A DNA stretch of 64,000 nucleotides from Alteromonas pelagimontana (GCF_002499975.2 NZ_CP052766.1:3906001-3970000); one strand, 5' to 3'; shown: positions 37,358 to 46,983, counted from the first letter of the stretch. Numbers and translations: made by a program. Notes: a model not told the origin generated them from the letters alone.

Positions 37358-39325
37358 ATGATGGAAGTAGATGGACAAGATATCGCAGCGCAAGTAAAAC
37401 GGGCGGTGCAGCAGGCGCGACTGGCCGAGGCAAAATCTCTCATAGATATGCATTTGGATAGTCTTGCTGATGAACGACAAAAAGCTGAGCTGCTATATCT
37501 TGATGCCGTTATTTATCGCATACAAAAGAACTATAGTGAGGCGTTATCCTCGCTCACCAGATTGCTGGTACTGCGACCTGATTACGGCAGAGCTTATCAG
37601 GAAAAAGGTTATTGTTTACTTGCTCTTGAGGCGAACAAAGAAGCTGCGGCCTGCTTCTACCATGCCACCTTACACAACCCCGCTTTGCTCCCGAGCTGGC
37701 AGCAATTGATAATTATTTATCAGCAACAGGAGCAGCATAATGCTTTTGCACTTGCCCAACAAAAAGTTGCTGCGCTTAATTCCCTGCCAAAACCTGTATT
37801 GGGCGGGTACGATTTGATGTATGAAGGCGCGTTTCATGCTGCCGATAAAGTCTGTCGGCAATTCTTGCAGGAGAATAAACATCATCCGGAAGGCATGGTT
37901 CTGCTCGCAGAAATCGGCATGCAACTAAATGTATTTTATGAAGCGGAATTTTTGTTGGAAAGTTGCACAACACTGTATCCTGAGAATCAAGCCGCCGCAC
38001 AAAGCTATCTCAATTTGCTTTACAAGTTAGGAAAGTATGAACAGGTAATAAAAGTAGCTGATCGTTTGCTGAAGCAGCAGCCTGAAAATGTTGCGGTTTC
38101 TGTCACCAAAGCGAACGCGGTGGTTGGGCTAGGCCAACTTGATGACGGCATTGCTATTTTTATGGAAAGACTGGAAGCGCAGGAAAACCTGCCTGGTGTT
38201 TGGCTAGCCCTCGGTCATGCATACAAAGCGAAAGGAAACATTGCTCATGCATTGCACGCGTACCAAAAAGCGGCATCATTAACGCCCGAACTCGGCGACG
38301 CCTACTGGAGTTTAGCCAACACCAAAACCTACACATTCAGCGATCAAGAAATAGAGGCTATGCAGCAACTTGAAAGTACTAGTCTTTCTATCGAAAACAG
38401 AATTCACCTTCTGTTTGCTTTAGCAAAAGCACAGGAAGATCGACAGCACTACGATGAAGCATTTCAGTATTATGCGCGGGCGAACTCACTAAAATTGCGT
38501 ACCAGCCGGTTTAATATTGAACCTGTTGAAAGGGCAGTTGAGGCTCAAATTGAGGCTTGTCCAGCAGAGTTATCCGGCTTAGGCGATGCAGGTTGTGACA
38601 TAGCCGATCCCATTTTTATTGTAGGCTTACCACGCGCCGGCTCTACATTACTTGAGCAGATCCTTGCTTCTCATTCCTGCGTAGACGGCACAATGGAATT
38701 GCATAATATTATGGGGATTGCTGCCAGCCTTGGCGGAGGAAAAAAAGCCTACCCCCACAGCCTTGCTGATTTGACAAGCGAGCAGCGCCGACTTCTTGGG
38801 CAAAAGTACATTGACGATACCCGCTGCTATCGCGCGGGTGCACCGTATTTTATTGACAAGATGCCAAACAATTTTATGCACATTGGTTTAATCAAAAGCA
38901 TACTTCCTCACGCAAAAATTATTGATGCCCGTCGAGAGCCATTTGCGTGCTGTTTCAGTGGCTATAAGCAATTGTTTGGCGATGGGCAGGAATTCACCTA
39001 TGGGCTCAACGAAATCGGGCGGTACTACGTGGCCTACGAAAAGCTGATGAAGCACTGGGACGAGTTATTTCCCGGGCAAATCCTGCGCGTTCAGCATGAA
39101 GATGTCTTAGATGATTTGGAAGGGCAGGTACATCGTATGCTCGACTATTGCGGGCTGCCTTTTGAGGAGCAGTGCTTATCGTTTTATAACACTGAGCGCG
39201 TGGTGAAAACACCAAGCTCACAACAAGTGCGCCAGCCCATATACCAAACGGGAAGGGATCAGTGGCGGCACTTTGAAAGTCACCTGCAGCCGTTGTTCGA
39301 TGCACTGAACCGGTACCCGGCTTAA
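37358..39325 (+). CDS. TPR-repeat sulfotransferase
   Basis: A 655-residue protein with tetratricopeptide-like helical repeats over about residues 1-390 (for example ALSSLTRLLVLRPDYGRAYQEKGYCLLALE, WLALGHAYKAKGNIAHALHAYQKAASL) and a sulfotransferase domain over about 420-655. The PAPS-binding P-loop-like motif is IFIVGLPRAGSTLLEQILASH; the 3'-phosphate loop is probably in DARREPFACCFSGY. No signal peptide is seen, so it acts in the cytoplasm. The acceptor is unknown; TPRs suggest a protein or peptide partner. Confidence 0.9.
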   Translation: MMEVDGQDIAAQVKRAVQQARLAEAKSLIDMHLDSLADERQKAELLYLDAVIYRIQKNYSEALSSLTRLLVLRPDYGRAYQEKGYCLLALEANKEAAACFYHATLHNPALLPSWQQLIIIYQQQEQHNAFALAQQKVAALNSLPKPVLGGYDLMYEGAFHAADKVCRQFLQENKHHPEGMVLLAEIGMQLNVFYEAEFLLESCTTLYPENQAAAQSYLNLLYKLGKYEQVIKVADRLLKQQPENVAVSVTKANAVVGLGQLDDGIAIFMERLEAQENLPGVWLALGHAYKAKGNIAHALHAYQKAASLTPELGDAYWSLANTKTYTFSDQEIEAMQQLESTSLSIENRIHLLFALAKAQEDRQHYDEAFQYYARANSLKLRTSRFNIEPVERAVEAQIEACPAELSGLGDAGCDIADPIFIVGLPRAGSTLLEQILASHSCVDGTMELHNIMGIAASLGGGKKAYPHSLADLTSEQRRLLGQKYIDDTRCYRAGAPYFIDKMPNNFMHIGLIKSILPHAKIIDARREPFACCFSGYKQLFGDGQEFTYGLNEIGRYYVAYEKLMKHWDELFPGQILRVQHEDVLDDLEGQVHRMLDYCGLPFEEQCLSFYNTERVVKTPSSQQVRQPIYQTGRDQWRHFESHLQPLFDALNRYPA

Positions 39326-39361
39326 CGAACTTTAAACTGATGGAGCAGGATGCGCGGATCG

Positions 39362-40174
39362 TTAATATTTTTTCCGCTGAAGACCTGTTTCAGCAAGGAT
39401 TTTCGCGGAAATTTCCTCAATCGAGAACTTGGTGCTGTTGAGGAAAGGAATTTTTTCCCGGCGATAAAGATTCTCTACTTCCCGCAGTTCCATTCTACAT
39501 TGCTGTAAAGAAGCATAGCGACTGTTGGCACGCCTTTCGGAGCGTATTTGATGTAAACGATCAGGATGAATAGTTAAGCCAAACAATTTATCTTTAAAGC
39601 GTCGCAACGCGGGCGGTAGCTTTAATATGTCTCCCATATCTTCTTCTGTGAACGGATAATTAGCGGCTTTGATGCCGTACTGCAGCGCCAGATAAAGGCT
39701 GGTGGGTGTTTTACCCGAACGCGATACGCCCACCAGAATAATATCGGCGCTGGCGTAATCTTTTACACTGGAACCATCGTCGTTAGCTAGCGCGTAGTTT
39801 ACCGCGTCAATGCGAATATCGTATGTCTTCTCATGAATACTGTGGGTGCGGTGTTTTTCCGGTTTGGACGGCACCCCCAGCACCTTTTCAACCGGCGCTA
39901 CGAACTGATCGAGAAAATTATAATTAATTCCCACTGAGCGGGCGATAATCTTACGCACATCAATATTTACAATTGTATAAAAAACAAGCGGTCGCTCACC
40001 GCTGTCTTGAAAACTTTCAGATATTTTTTCCAGCACTTTATAAGCGTGTTCTTCCGTTTCGACGAAAGGAATCGTTTTATGATTGAACTGAATAGGGAAC
40101 AGAGACAACAGGGCGTGGCCAAACACCTCAGAGGTAATGGCGGTACCATCGGAAATATAAAAAGCTGTGCGCAC
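39362..40174 (-). CDS. ppsR: PEP synthase regulatory kinase/pyrophosphorylase
   Basis: PpsR (DUF299) is a bifunctional enzyme that inactivates PEP synthase by ADP-dependent phosphorylation and reactivates it by phosphate-dependent release. The 270-residue chain starts MRTAFYISDGTAITSEVFGHALL and holds the P-loop IILVGVSRSGKTPTSLYLA and the family block GIKAANYPFTEEDM. It is divergent from ppsA, the standard arrangement. Confidence 0.96.
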   Translation of the reverse strand: MRTAFYISDGTAITSEVFGHALLSLFPIQFNHKTIPFVETEEHAYKVLEKISESFQDSGERPLVFYTIVNIDVRKIIARSVGINYNFLDQFVAPVEKVLGVPSKPEKHRTHSIHEKTYDIRIDAVNYALANDDGSSVKDYASADIILVGVSRSGKTPTSLYLALQYGIKAANYPFTEEDMGDILKLPPALRRFKDKLFGLTIHPDRLHQIRSERRANSRYASLQQCRMELREVENLYRREKIPFLNSTKFSIEEISAKILAETGLQRKKY

Positions 40175-40367
40175 AACATATCCTTAACAATTGTCGTAAA
40201 TTTATTACGAATTTAAGATAAATTTTACTTTCTGATTTTTCCCATTCTAAGATGGATTTATCGAAAAGCCAGTGCATCAAACAATTTGCTTGAGATGGCT
40301 TATGACGCGATACATCGGGCCCAGACAACTGGGCTACCATTTTTATGAAAAGCTGGAGGCTTTGGCA

Positions 40368-42740
40368 GTGCAAGATTACGTATTTTGGTATCAAGAATTA
40401 GGCATGCAGGATGTCGTACGCGTGGGTGGGAAAAATGCTTCATTGGGGGAGATGATTTCTAATCTGGCGAATGCCGGGGTTCAAGTGCCCGGAGGTTTTG
40501 CTACCACAGCAGACGCATTCAATGAGTTTCTGGAGCAAAGCGGCCTTGACGCCCGGATTCACCAGTTGCTGGATTCACTCGATGTTGATGATGTCACGGC
40601 GCTTGCTGAAGCTGGTAAAAATATCCGCCAATGGATTATTGATACACCGTTTCAGCCAGAGCTTGAAGCTGCGATAAAGCAATATTTTATTGAATTACAA
40701 GGTGACGCTGACCAAGATGCATCTTTTGCAGTACGTTCCTCGGCGACCGCGGAAGATATGCCTGACGCTTCTTTCGCCGGACAGCAAGAAACATTTTTAA
40801 ATGTGAAAGGCTATGAATCGGTGCTGGTTGCGATAAAGCATGTTTTTGCGTCTTTATTTAACGACCGTGCCATATCCTACCGCGTGCATCAGGGGTACGA
40901 TCATAAGGGCGTTGCATTGTCTGCTGGCGTTCAGCGCATGGTAAGAAGTGACATTGCTTCCTCTGGCGTTATGTTCACGATAGATACAGAATCTGGTTTT
41001 GAAGATGTGGTGTTTATCACCAGTTCCTTCGGATTGGGTGAGATGGTCGTTCAGGGCGCGGTGAATCCTGATGAATTTTACGTACACAAGCCTACTCTCA
41101 ACAAGGGACTTCCTGCAATTTTGCGGCGTAATCTTGGCAGTAAGCTAATTAAAATGATCTATTCCGATGACCAAAGCCACGGAAAGCAAGTTTCTATTGT
41201 TGATATTGAGAAAAAAGACAGTATGCAATTCTCGTTGACCGATGAAGAAGTCACGGAATTGGCCAAACAGGCGATGATTATCGAAAAGCACTATAAACGT
41301 CCAATGGATATTGAATGGGCAAAAGATGGTGTAGATGGCAAATTGTATATTGTGCAGGCACGTCCGGAGACGGTCCGCAGTCGAGAAAATACGCAAAGCA
41401 TAGAACGCTTTCATTTGAAAAGTGAAGGGAAAGTTATCTGCGAGGGCCGGGCTATCGGCCATAAAATTGGTGCCGGTGAAGCAAAGGTGCTGGCCTCTAT
41501 TGAAGAGATGAACAAGATTCAGGCAGGGGATGTGTTGGTGACGGATATGACTGATCCTGACTGGGAGCCGATTATGAAAAAGGCTTCCGCCATTGTCACC
41601 AATCGCGGCGGCAGAACTTGCCACGCAGCCATTATTGCACGTGAGCTGGGTATTCCTGCGGTTGTCGGATGTGGAAATGCCACTGACACGCTTAAAAACG
41701 GCGAGAAAGTAACGGTTTCCTGTGCAGAAGGCGATACCGGCTACATCTATAGTTCAGCGCTGGAATTCGATGTGACAACGTCGCGGATAGATGCCATGCC
41801 CGACCTGCCGCTAAAAGTGATGATGAATGTGGGCAATCCTGACCGGGCCTTTGATTTTGCGCGGTTACCTCATAAAGGTGTAGGTTTGGCGCGGCTTGAA
41901 TTTATTATTAATCGAATGATTGGCGTGCATCCAAAAGCTCTGCTCAATTTCGACAGCCAACCTGAGGAGCTGAAAGAAGAAATCAGCGATATGATTGCGG
42001 GTTACGAATCTCCCACTGAGTTTTATATTGAAAAGCTTGTAGAAGGCATTGCCACAATTGGTGCGGCGTTTTCACCGGAAAAAGTTATTGTGCGCATGTC
42101 GGATTTTAAGTCCAACGAGTATTTTAATCTAGTGGGAGGATATCAATACGAGCCAGATGAAGAAAACCCGATGTTGGGCTTTCGCGGAGCGAGCCGGTAT
42201 GTGTCAGACGATTTCAGAGACTGTTTTGCCCTTGAATGTGAGGCGGTAAAGCGGGTACGCAATAAGATGGGGCTTACCAACGTGGAAATAATGATCCCGT
42301 TTGTACGTACTCTGGATGAAGGTCAGCAGGTTATTGATATTCTGGCAGAGCAGGGGCTGGTTCAGGGAGAAAATGGTTTGCGTGTTATTATGATGTGCGA
42401 ACTACCTTCTAATGCATTGTTGGCAGACAAGTTCCTAGATATTTTTGACGGTTTTTCTATTGGCTCCAACGATTTGACTCAGCTTACGCTGGGACTAGAT
42501 CGGGATTCAGGGCTTATCGCTCATTTGTTTGATGAGCGAGACGACGCTGTAAAAGCGTTGTTATCCATGGCAATCCGGGCCGCGAAAGAACGCGGAAAAT
42601 ACGTAGGAATATGCGGACAGGGCCCTTCAGATCATGAAGATTTTGCAGGATGGTTAGTGAATGAAGGAATAGACTCCGTCTCGCTGAATCCCGATACTGT
42701 TGTTGAGACATGGCTGTACCTGGCAGAAAATCATAATTAG
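40368..42740 (+). CDS. ppsA: Phosphoenolpyruvate synthase
   Basis: PpsA makes PEP from pyruvate and ATP (to AMP and phosphate), the entry to gluconeogenesis. The 790-residue chain (E. coli 792) has the ATP-grasp-like N-terminal domain ([39 protein letters not shown]), the swivelling domain with catalytic His in [21 protein letters not shown], and the C-terminal TIM barrel ([46 protein letters not shown]). The GTG at 40368 is the start: GGAGG lies eight bases upstream and the length then matches the family. Confidence 0.97.
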   Translation: MQDYVFWYQELGMQDVVRVGGKNASLGEMISNLANAGVQVPGGFATTADAFNEFLEQSGLDARIHQLLDSLDVDDVTALAEAGKNIRQWIIDTPFQPELEAAIKQYFIELQGDADQDASFAVRSSATAEDMPDASFAGQQETFLNVKGYESVLVAIKHVFASLFNDRAISYRVHQGYDHKGVALSAGVQRMVRSDIASSGVMFTIDTESGFEDVVFITSSFGLGEMVVQGAVNPDEFYVHKPTLNKGLPAILRRNLGSKLIKMIYSDDQSHGKQVSIVDIEKKDSMQFSLTDEEVTELAKQAMIIEKHYKRPMDIEWAKDGVDGKLYIVQARPETVRSRENTQSIERFHLKSEGKVICEGRAIGHKIGAGEAKVLASIEEMNKIQAGDVLVTDMTDPDWEPIMKKASAIVTNRGGRTCHAAIIARELGIPAVVGCGNATDTLKNGEKVTVSCAEGDTGYIYSSALEFDVTTSRIDAMPDLPLKVMMNVGNPDRAFDFARLPHKGVGLARLEFIINRMIGVHPKALLNFDSQPEELKEEISDMIAGYESPTEFYIEKLVEGIATIGAAFSPEKVIVRMSDFKSNEYFNLVGGYQYEPDEENPMLGFRGASRYVSDDFRDCFALECEAVKRVRNKMGLTNVEIMIPFVRTLDEGQQVIDILAEQGLVQGENGLRVIMMCELPSNALLADKFLDIFDGFSIGSNDLTQLTLGLDRDSGLIAHLFDERDDAVKALLSMAIRAAKERGKYVGICGQGPSDHEDFAGWLVNEGIDSVSLNPDTVVETWLYLAENHN

Positions 42741-42758
42741 ATTCGTCTTCTGTAATTT

Positions 42759-42779
42759 AGGTCGGCGCTTTGCCGATCT
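42759..42779 (+). terminator. Hairpin after ppsA
   Basis: Eight-pair stem (AGGTCGGC / GCCGATCT, one G-T pair), 5-nt loop, 18 bp beyond the ppsA stop; no T-tract follows, so termination is uncertain. Confidence 0.4.
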
Positions 42780-42920
42780 ATACTACAGTGTTTGCAAACT
42801 TTTGATCATAGATCAGAAAGTGAACTTCCCGCTGTTTTAGCCAAGCCGTATGTAGCGAAAGGGGTACCCGAAAGCGCTCTGCTTTTCCACTTAGCTATAT
42901 CTGCATCTGCTAAGCCGGAA

Positions 42921-43100
42921 TCAGTTTTTACTACGGCCAAACAAGTAATACCCATAGGCACCTAACATGATCCCGATTATCCCGCTATACCATAACGATA
43001 GCGCCTGATCTAAGGGTTTCGCTACGGCGTGAGTAATTTGAATTACCAAATATCCTAAGGCAGCAAGAAAGAAAACAGAATATTTTAAAATGTTCATCAT
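42921..43100 (-). CDS. Two-helix membrane protein, possible immunity protein
   Basis: A 59-residue hydrophobic protein with two helices (NILKYSVFFLAALGYLVIQI and YSGIIGIMLGAYGYYLFG) and a basic C-terminus GRSKN. Two ATGs are adjacent (43100 and 43097); a GAGTAGAGA sequence precedes them. It follows the two double-glycine peptide genes on the same strand, 48 bp after the second, with a 26-bp palindrome between. Small membrane proteins in this position commonly are immunity proteins of bacteriocins. That role is inferred from position, size and topology only. Confidence 0.6.
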   Translation of the reverse strand: MMNILKYSVFFLAALGYLVIQITHAVAKPLDQALSLWYSGIIGIMLGAYGYYLFGRSKN

Positions 43101-43115
43101 ATCTCTACTCGGAAT

Positions 43116-43141
43116 AGCCAGATATTTTAAAATATCTGGCT
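43116..43141. repeat. Perfect 26-bp palindrome in the peptide cassette
   Basis: Arms AGCCAGATATTTT and its exact complement with no spacer. On the plus strand it runs into TTGTTTTTT, so it has the form of a terminator for plus-strand transcripts. On the minus strand it lies between the second peptide gene and the membrane protein gene and could be a processing or stabilising hairpin. Confidence 0.7.
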
Positions 43142-43148
43142 TTGTTTT

Positions 43149-43274
43149 TTAACGCCAGTAACCCGCTCCGTACATGGCACTAATTAATCCCATATCCGCA
43201 GCTGCAATACCAAGAATAAGCGGTAAAATGCCGCCATTGACGGTTTCCAGTTCTTGAAGTGTTAATTCTTGCAT
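43149..43274 (-). CDS. Double-glycine leader peptide B (bacteriocin-like)
   Basis: A 41-residue precursor: a 15-residue leader MQELTLQELETVNGG, matching the double-glycine consensus (L-x-x-x-E-L-x-x-V-x-G-G), and a 26-residue hydrophobic core starting ILPLILGIAAADMG and ending GAGYWR. The ATG at 43274 has GGAGAG six bases upstream. The gene follows peptide A after 21 bp on the same strand, and the two cores share ILP at the start and AGYW at the end, so they arose by duplication and may act as a pair. Double-glycine leaders are removed during export by C39-peptidase ABC transporters; none lies in the window. Confidence 0.75.
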   Translation of the reverse strand: MQELTLQELETVNGGILPLILGIAAADMGLISAMYGAGYWR

Positions 43275-43295
43275 AACATACTCTCCTTTTAAAGT

Positions 43296-43445
43296 TTACC
43301 AATAACCTGCGCTGATCATAAAGCCGGTAAGTGCCGCATCTAAACCTACAGCAGCTGCAATAATGGGAAGGATCCCACCATTGACTTGCTCAATTTCCGA
43401 CGCGTTAAGTTGCATGGCTGGTGAATCGAAACTTATTTCGTTCAT
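43296..43445 (-). CDS. Double-glycine leader peptide A (bacteriocin-like)
   Basis: A 49-residue precursor: a 24-residue leader ending LNASEIEQVNGG, a clear double-glycine export signal, and a 25-residue core starting ILPIIAAAVGLD and ending SAGYW. The core is hydrophobic with one Asp and no Cys, so it looks like an unmodified membrane-active peptide (class IIb bacteriocin or microcin type). AAGGAGG lies seven bases before the ATG, one of the best ribosome binding sites in the window. Genes of such size are easily missed by annotation. The function is inferred; a signalling peptide is the main alternative. Confidence 0.75.
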   Translation of the reverse strand: MNEISFDSPAMQLNASEIEQVNGGILPIIAAAVGLDAALTGFMISAGYW

Positions 43446-43764
43446 CGTTTTTCCTCCTTGAATTGATGTTGTGCCAAAATGGCCAAACCATTATTAACGT
43501 CTCTATAAGCTTTAACAACGGCCGAAAGGCCAGTTTTGTGACACGATGCAGCGTAAGTCTTCATTTATAGAAGAGTTGTTGAACCCGTTACTTACGAACG
43601 TTTATCTTAAATCACGTTATTTGAAAGTCAGATTTGACGTGAAATAAATTTATGCTTTGTCGGAATGAAGCAAAAGGAATTGTGGAAAACCGCAAGTTTT
43701 GGCTAGAGACTGACAGGAGCGATGGGTATACTTAGCGTCCAAATATCAGTTGGAGAGTTGTAAC
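43446..43764. promoter_or_regulatory. Divergent control region of the peptide cassette and ydiJ
   Basis: 319 bp. For the minus-strand peptides, TTGTTA and TAATAA 16 bp apart (about 43519 to 43492) make a plausible promoter. An overlapping 40-codon frame (43564 to 43442) runs through the AAGGAGG site and stops with ATGA at the peptide A start; it may be a chance frame. For the plus-strand dehydrogenase, TTGAAA at 43621 with TAAATT 18 bp later is a candidate promoter. A GGCC-GAAA-GGCC hairpin lies near 43520. Confidence 0.4.
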
Positions 43765-46700
43765 TTGAGCCTGCCGCGTATTGCCCCACAGAGTAGTCCC
43801 CTAAGCCATTATCAAGCGTACCTGACTGCGCTGGAAAATTCGGCTTTCAGCGGCGATATTGACTTCAGTTATGGCAGCAGGCTCGTTGTTGCTACCGATA
43901 ATTCGGTGTATCAGAAGCTTCCTCAGGCGGTAATCTTTCCCAAGAACATTGCCGATATGCGAGCAATTGGTGAGATAGCGAATCAGCATCCGCTGGTGAA
44001 GTTTTCCGCCCGTGGCGGCGGAACCGGTACCAATGGCCAAAGCCTGACCGACGGTATTGTGGTAGATGTCTCACGATACATGACACAAATTCTGGAAATC
44101 AATGTTGAAGAGCAATGGGTTCGGGTACAGGCTGGTGTAGTTAAAGATGCGTTGAATGACGCATTACGCCCCCACGGCTTTTTCTTCTCACCTGATTTAT
44201 CCACCAGTAATCGCGCTACGCTGGGCGGCATGATAAGTACCGACGCGTCGGGGCAGGGCTCGCTGGTGTACGGCAAAACCAGCGACCATGTACTTGGTCT
44301 TACCGCAGTACTCGCTAACGGTGAAGTACTGCAGACTTCTTCCATATCGATGGAAGAAGCAAAAAAGCGAGCGAGCGACAACACCAGCGAAGGGAAAATA
44401 TTACAGCAGGTTTTAGCCACATGTGTGGGCAAACGCGATGAAATTCTGGCTAAATTTCCCCGCTTAAACCGCTTTCTCACCGGCTACGATCTTGAACATG
44501 CTTATGATGATCAGAAGCAACAAATTGATATCGGACGTTTGATCACCGGCGCGGAAGGGTCTTTGGCAATGGTTGCTGAAGCGAAGCTGTCGCTGACACC
44601 AATCGCTCGCCATAAGGCTTTGGTAAACATCAAATATGATAGTTTTGATTCTGCTCTGCGCCACGCTCCGCGCATGATAGCTGCAAAAGCGACATCAGTA
44701 GAAACGGTAGACAGCAAAGTTCTCAACTTAGCAAAAACAGACATTATCTGGCATTCCATTGCCGATCTCATTACTGATGTGCCCAATCAAACCATGCTTG
44801 GCTTAAATATGGTGGAGTACAACAGCAACGATGAAGCGCAAATCAAACAACGTATTGCCGCGTTAGAGCAGGAATTATCAGAAGCAGCAAGAACCGGGGA
44901 GTCTGGTGTAATCGGCTATCAGGTCACGTTTGATAAAGCTGACATCAGTAAAATTTACGCGATGCGAAAGAAATCTGTCGGCTTGCTTGGAAAAACAGCC
45001 GGAAGCCAGAAGCCCATTGCGTTTGCCGAAGACACCGCTGTGCCGCCTGAAAATCTGGCTGATTTTATCTTGGAATTTCGCGCGCTTTTGGATGGGCACG
45101 GTTTACATTATGGCATGTTTGGCCACGTCGACGCTGGTGTACTGCATGTTCGTCCCGCGTTGGATTTGTGCGATATTGAGCAGGAAAAGCTCATGCATAC
45201 GATTTCGGATGAAGTTGTCGCGCTGGTGGCAAAATATGGTGGATTAATGTGGGGAGAGCACGGTAAAGGCTACCGCAGCGAATATGGTCCGGCGTTCTTT
45301 GGTGAAAGCCTGTTTACCGAATTGCGTAAGATAAAAAGTGCCTTTGATCCTCACAATAAAATGAATCCTGGAAAAATTTGTACACCTTTTGACAGTAACG
45401 AGGAATTGGTAAAAGTAAGCGATACCAAGCGCGCTACGTTTGATCGGACTATTCCCGTCGCCTTTAAAAGTGCCTTATCACCTGCAATGGAATGTAATGG
45501 CAATGGCTTGTGTTTCAACTATGACACGACCTCGCCAATGTGTCCTTCAAGTAAAATTACCGGCGATCGCCGTCATAGTCCAAAAGGAAGAGCCGGGCTG
45601 ATACGGGAGTGGATCCGCTTACTTAGCGAACAAGGGGTGAATACCGCTAAATTGAACGCGCAGATGTTTTCCTCTTCCTGGTGGCAGCGTTGGCAAAACA
45701 GCCGTAATCGCCAGGACGATTTTTCTCACGAAGTATTTGATGCGCTTAATGGCTGCCTTGCTTGTAAATCATGTTCGAGTCAGTGTCCGGTAAAGGTGGA
45801 TGTGCCGGAATTCCGCTCGACGTTTTTATCTATTTACTACCAGCGCTATTTGCGACCTTTAAAAGATCATATGGTAGCAAATATTGAACGTATGGCACCG
45901 ATAATGGCAATCGTGCCTGGCTTTATCAATTTCTTTCTTAATCAAAAGTTCGTACAGGGAATGATTGAAAAATCCATAGGTTATGTAGATACGCCGCTGC
46001 TGTCAGTGCCGGTGCTGGGGGATCGTATTGATAAAGACGAGGTTGCTTTCGATTTCCAGTCGCTAGCAAAATTAGATTCCGCGGCCCGTCAACGTCATGT
46101 ACTTATTGTGCAGGATCCTTTCACCAGCTACTACGACGCCCAGGTGGTGGCTGATTTTGTGCAGTTAGTGAAAGAACTGGGGCTACAACCAGTATTGCTG
46201 CCTTTTAAACCAAATGGGAAGCCGGAACATGTAAAAGGCTTTTTGCAACGTTTCGCGAAGACAGCGGCAAACACCGCCGCATTTTTAAATCAGTTGCAGG
46301 AATTAGATATTCCCATGGTGGGAGTGGATGCATCACTGGTACTGTGTTATCGCGATGAATATACTAAAACGTTAGGGGAGGCGAGAGGCCACTTTTCTGT
46401 TCTCACCGTGCATGAATGGCTATTATCGCTGCCAGAGTCGATTTGGCCCGTCCTTTCAGCCGCGCAAGCCACCGAACCATTAGCGCTTTTCAGCCACTGT
46501 ACAGAAAAAACGGCATTACCAAAATCTGAAAACCAATGGCAGTCGATTTTTGCTCGTATAAAACAGCCTCTTGATATCGTTGCGGTTGGCTGTTGCGGTA
46601 TGGCAGGGACATACGGTCACGAGGCTGATCAAAAGGAACGTTCACTAGGCATTTATGCTTTGAGCTGGGAACAAGCAGTTCAGCGATACCGGGCAAGCCA

Positions 46701-46809
46701 AATTCTCGCAACCGGCTACTCTTGCCGAAGCCAGGTGCATCGCATTGAAGACTTTAAACCGCGCCACCCGTTGCAGGCATTGCTTTCTTTAATACGAGTG
46801 CACCCTTAA
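43765..46809 (+). CDS. ydiJ: FAD-linked oxidase with Fe-S domain (YdiJ type)
   Basis: A 1014-residue fusion of a flavin oxidase and an iron-sulfur domain, as in E. coli YdiJ (1018 residues), which oxidises D-2-hydroxy acids. The FAD domain (PCMH type) has FSARGGGTGTNGQSLTDGIVVD and NRATLGGMISTDASGQGS. The FAD-oxidase C domain has YGMFGHVDAGVLHVRP and MWGEHGKGYRSEYGP. The C-terminal third has Cys blocks CNGNGLCFNY...MCPS and GCLACKSCSSQCPV for 4Fe-4S clusters and two Cys-rich CCG-like blocks (VGCCGMAGTYGHE). The start is TTG at 43765 with GGAG nine bases upstream. Confidence 0.92.
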   Translation: MSLPRIAPQSSPLSHYQAYLTALENSAFSGDIDFSYGSRLVVATDNSVYQKLPQAVIFPKNIADMRAIGEIANQHPLVKFSARGGGTGTNGQSLTDGIVVDVSRYMTQILEINVEEQWVRVQAGVVKDALNDALRPHGFFFSPDLSTSNRATLGGMISTDASGQGSLVYGKTSDHVLGLTAVLANGEVLQTSSISMEEAKKRASDNTSEGKILQQVLATCVGKRDEILAKFPRLNRFLTGYDLEHAYDDQKQQIDIGRLITGAEGSLAMVAEAKLSLTPIARHKALVNIKYDSFDSALRHAPRMIAAKATSVETVDSKVLNLAKTDIIWHSIADLITDVPNQTMLGLNMVEYNSNDEAQIKQRIAALEQELSEAARTGESGVIGYQVTFDKADISKIYAMRKKSVGLLGKTAGSQKPIAFAEDTAVPPENLADFILEFRALLDGHGLHYGMFGHVDAGVLHVRPALDLCDIEQEKLMHTISDEVVALVAKYGGLMWGEHGKGYRSEYGPAFFGESLFTELRKIKSAFDPHNKMNPGKICTPFDSNEELVKVSDTKRATFDRTIPVAFKSALSPAMECNGNGLCFNYDTTSPMCPSSKITGDRRHSPKGRAGLIREWIRLLSEQGVNTAKLNAQMFSSSWWQRWQNSRNRQDDFSHEVFDALNGCLACKSCSSQCPVKVDVPEFRSTFLSIYYQRYLRPLKDHMVANIERMAPIMAIVPGFINFFLNQKFVQGMIEKSIGYVDTPLLSVPVLGDRIDKDEVAFDFQSLAKLDSAARQRHVLIVQDPFTSYYDAQVVADFVQLVKELGLQPVLLPFKPNGKPEHVKGFLQRFAKTAANTAAFLNQLQELDIPMVGVDASLVLCYRDEYTKTLGEARGHFSVLTVHEWLLSLPESIWPVLSAAQATEPLALFSHCTEKTALPKSENQWQSIFARIKQPLDIVAVGCCGMAGTYGHEADQKERSLGIYALSWEQAVQRYRASQILATGYSCRSQVHRIEDFKPRHPLQALLSLIRVHP

Positions 46810-46812
46810 ACG

Positions 46813-46983
46813 ATGCCAGATCGGTCGCCGAATCGACTGGTCTGGTGCGAAATATTTGTTTTAGCCCTGCCGGAAAAAGCCGGTTCCCTTGCTAACCGTT
46901 TAACCGATATTGTGCTGGCTCCAGATCGCGTGGCTCGCGCCGCAATCATTCATTCGCATTTCTCTTCTATCTCTACGTTTTAA
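46813..46983 (+). CDS. Small hypothetical protein behind ydiJ
   Basis: A 56-codon frame starting 3 bp after the ydiJ stop: MPDRSPNRLVWCEIF, then VLALPEKAGSLANRLTDIVLAP and a polar C-terminus. No family is recognised, there is no separate ribosome binding site, and it would rely on coupling to ydiJ. It could be a real co-translated small protein or a chance frame. Confidence 0.35.
   Translation: MPDRSPNRLVWCEIFVLALPEKAGSLANRLTDIVLAPDRVARAAIIHSHFSSISTF

Noticed and set aside
43519..43530. GGCC-GAAA-GGCC hairpin as terminator in the ydiJ/peptide gap
   Set aside because: Only four base pairs and no proper T-tract; not enough for a separate call.
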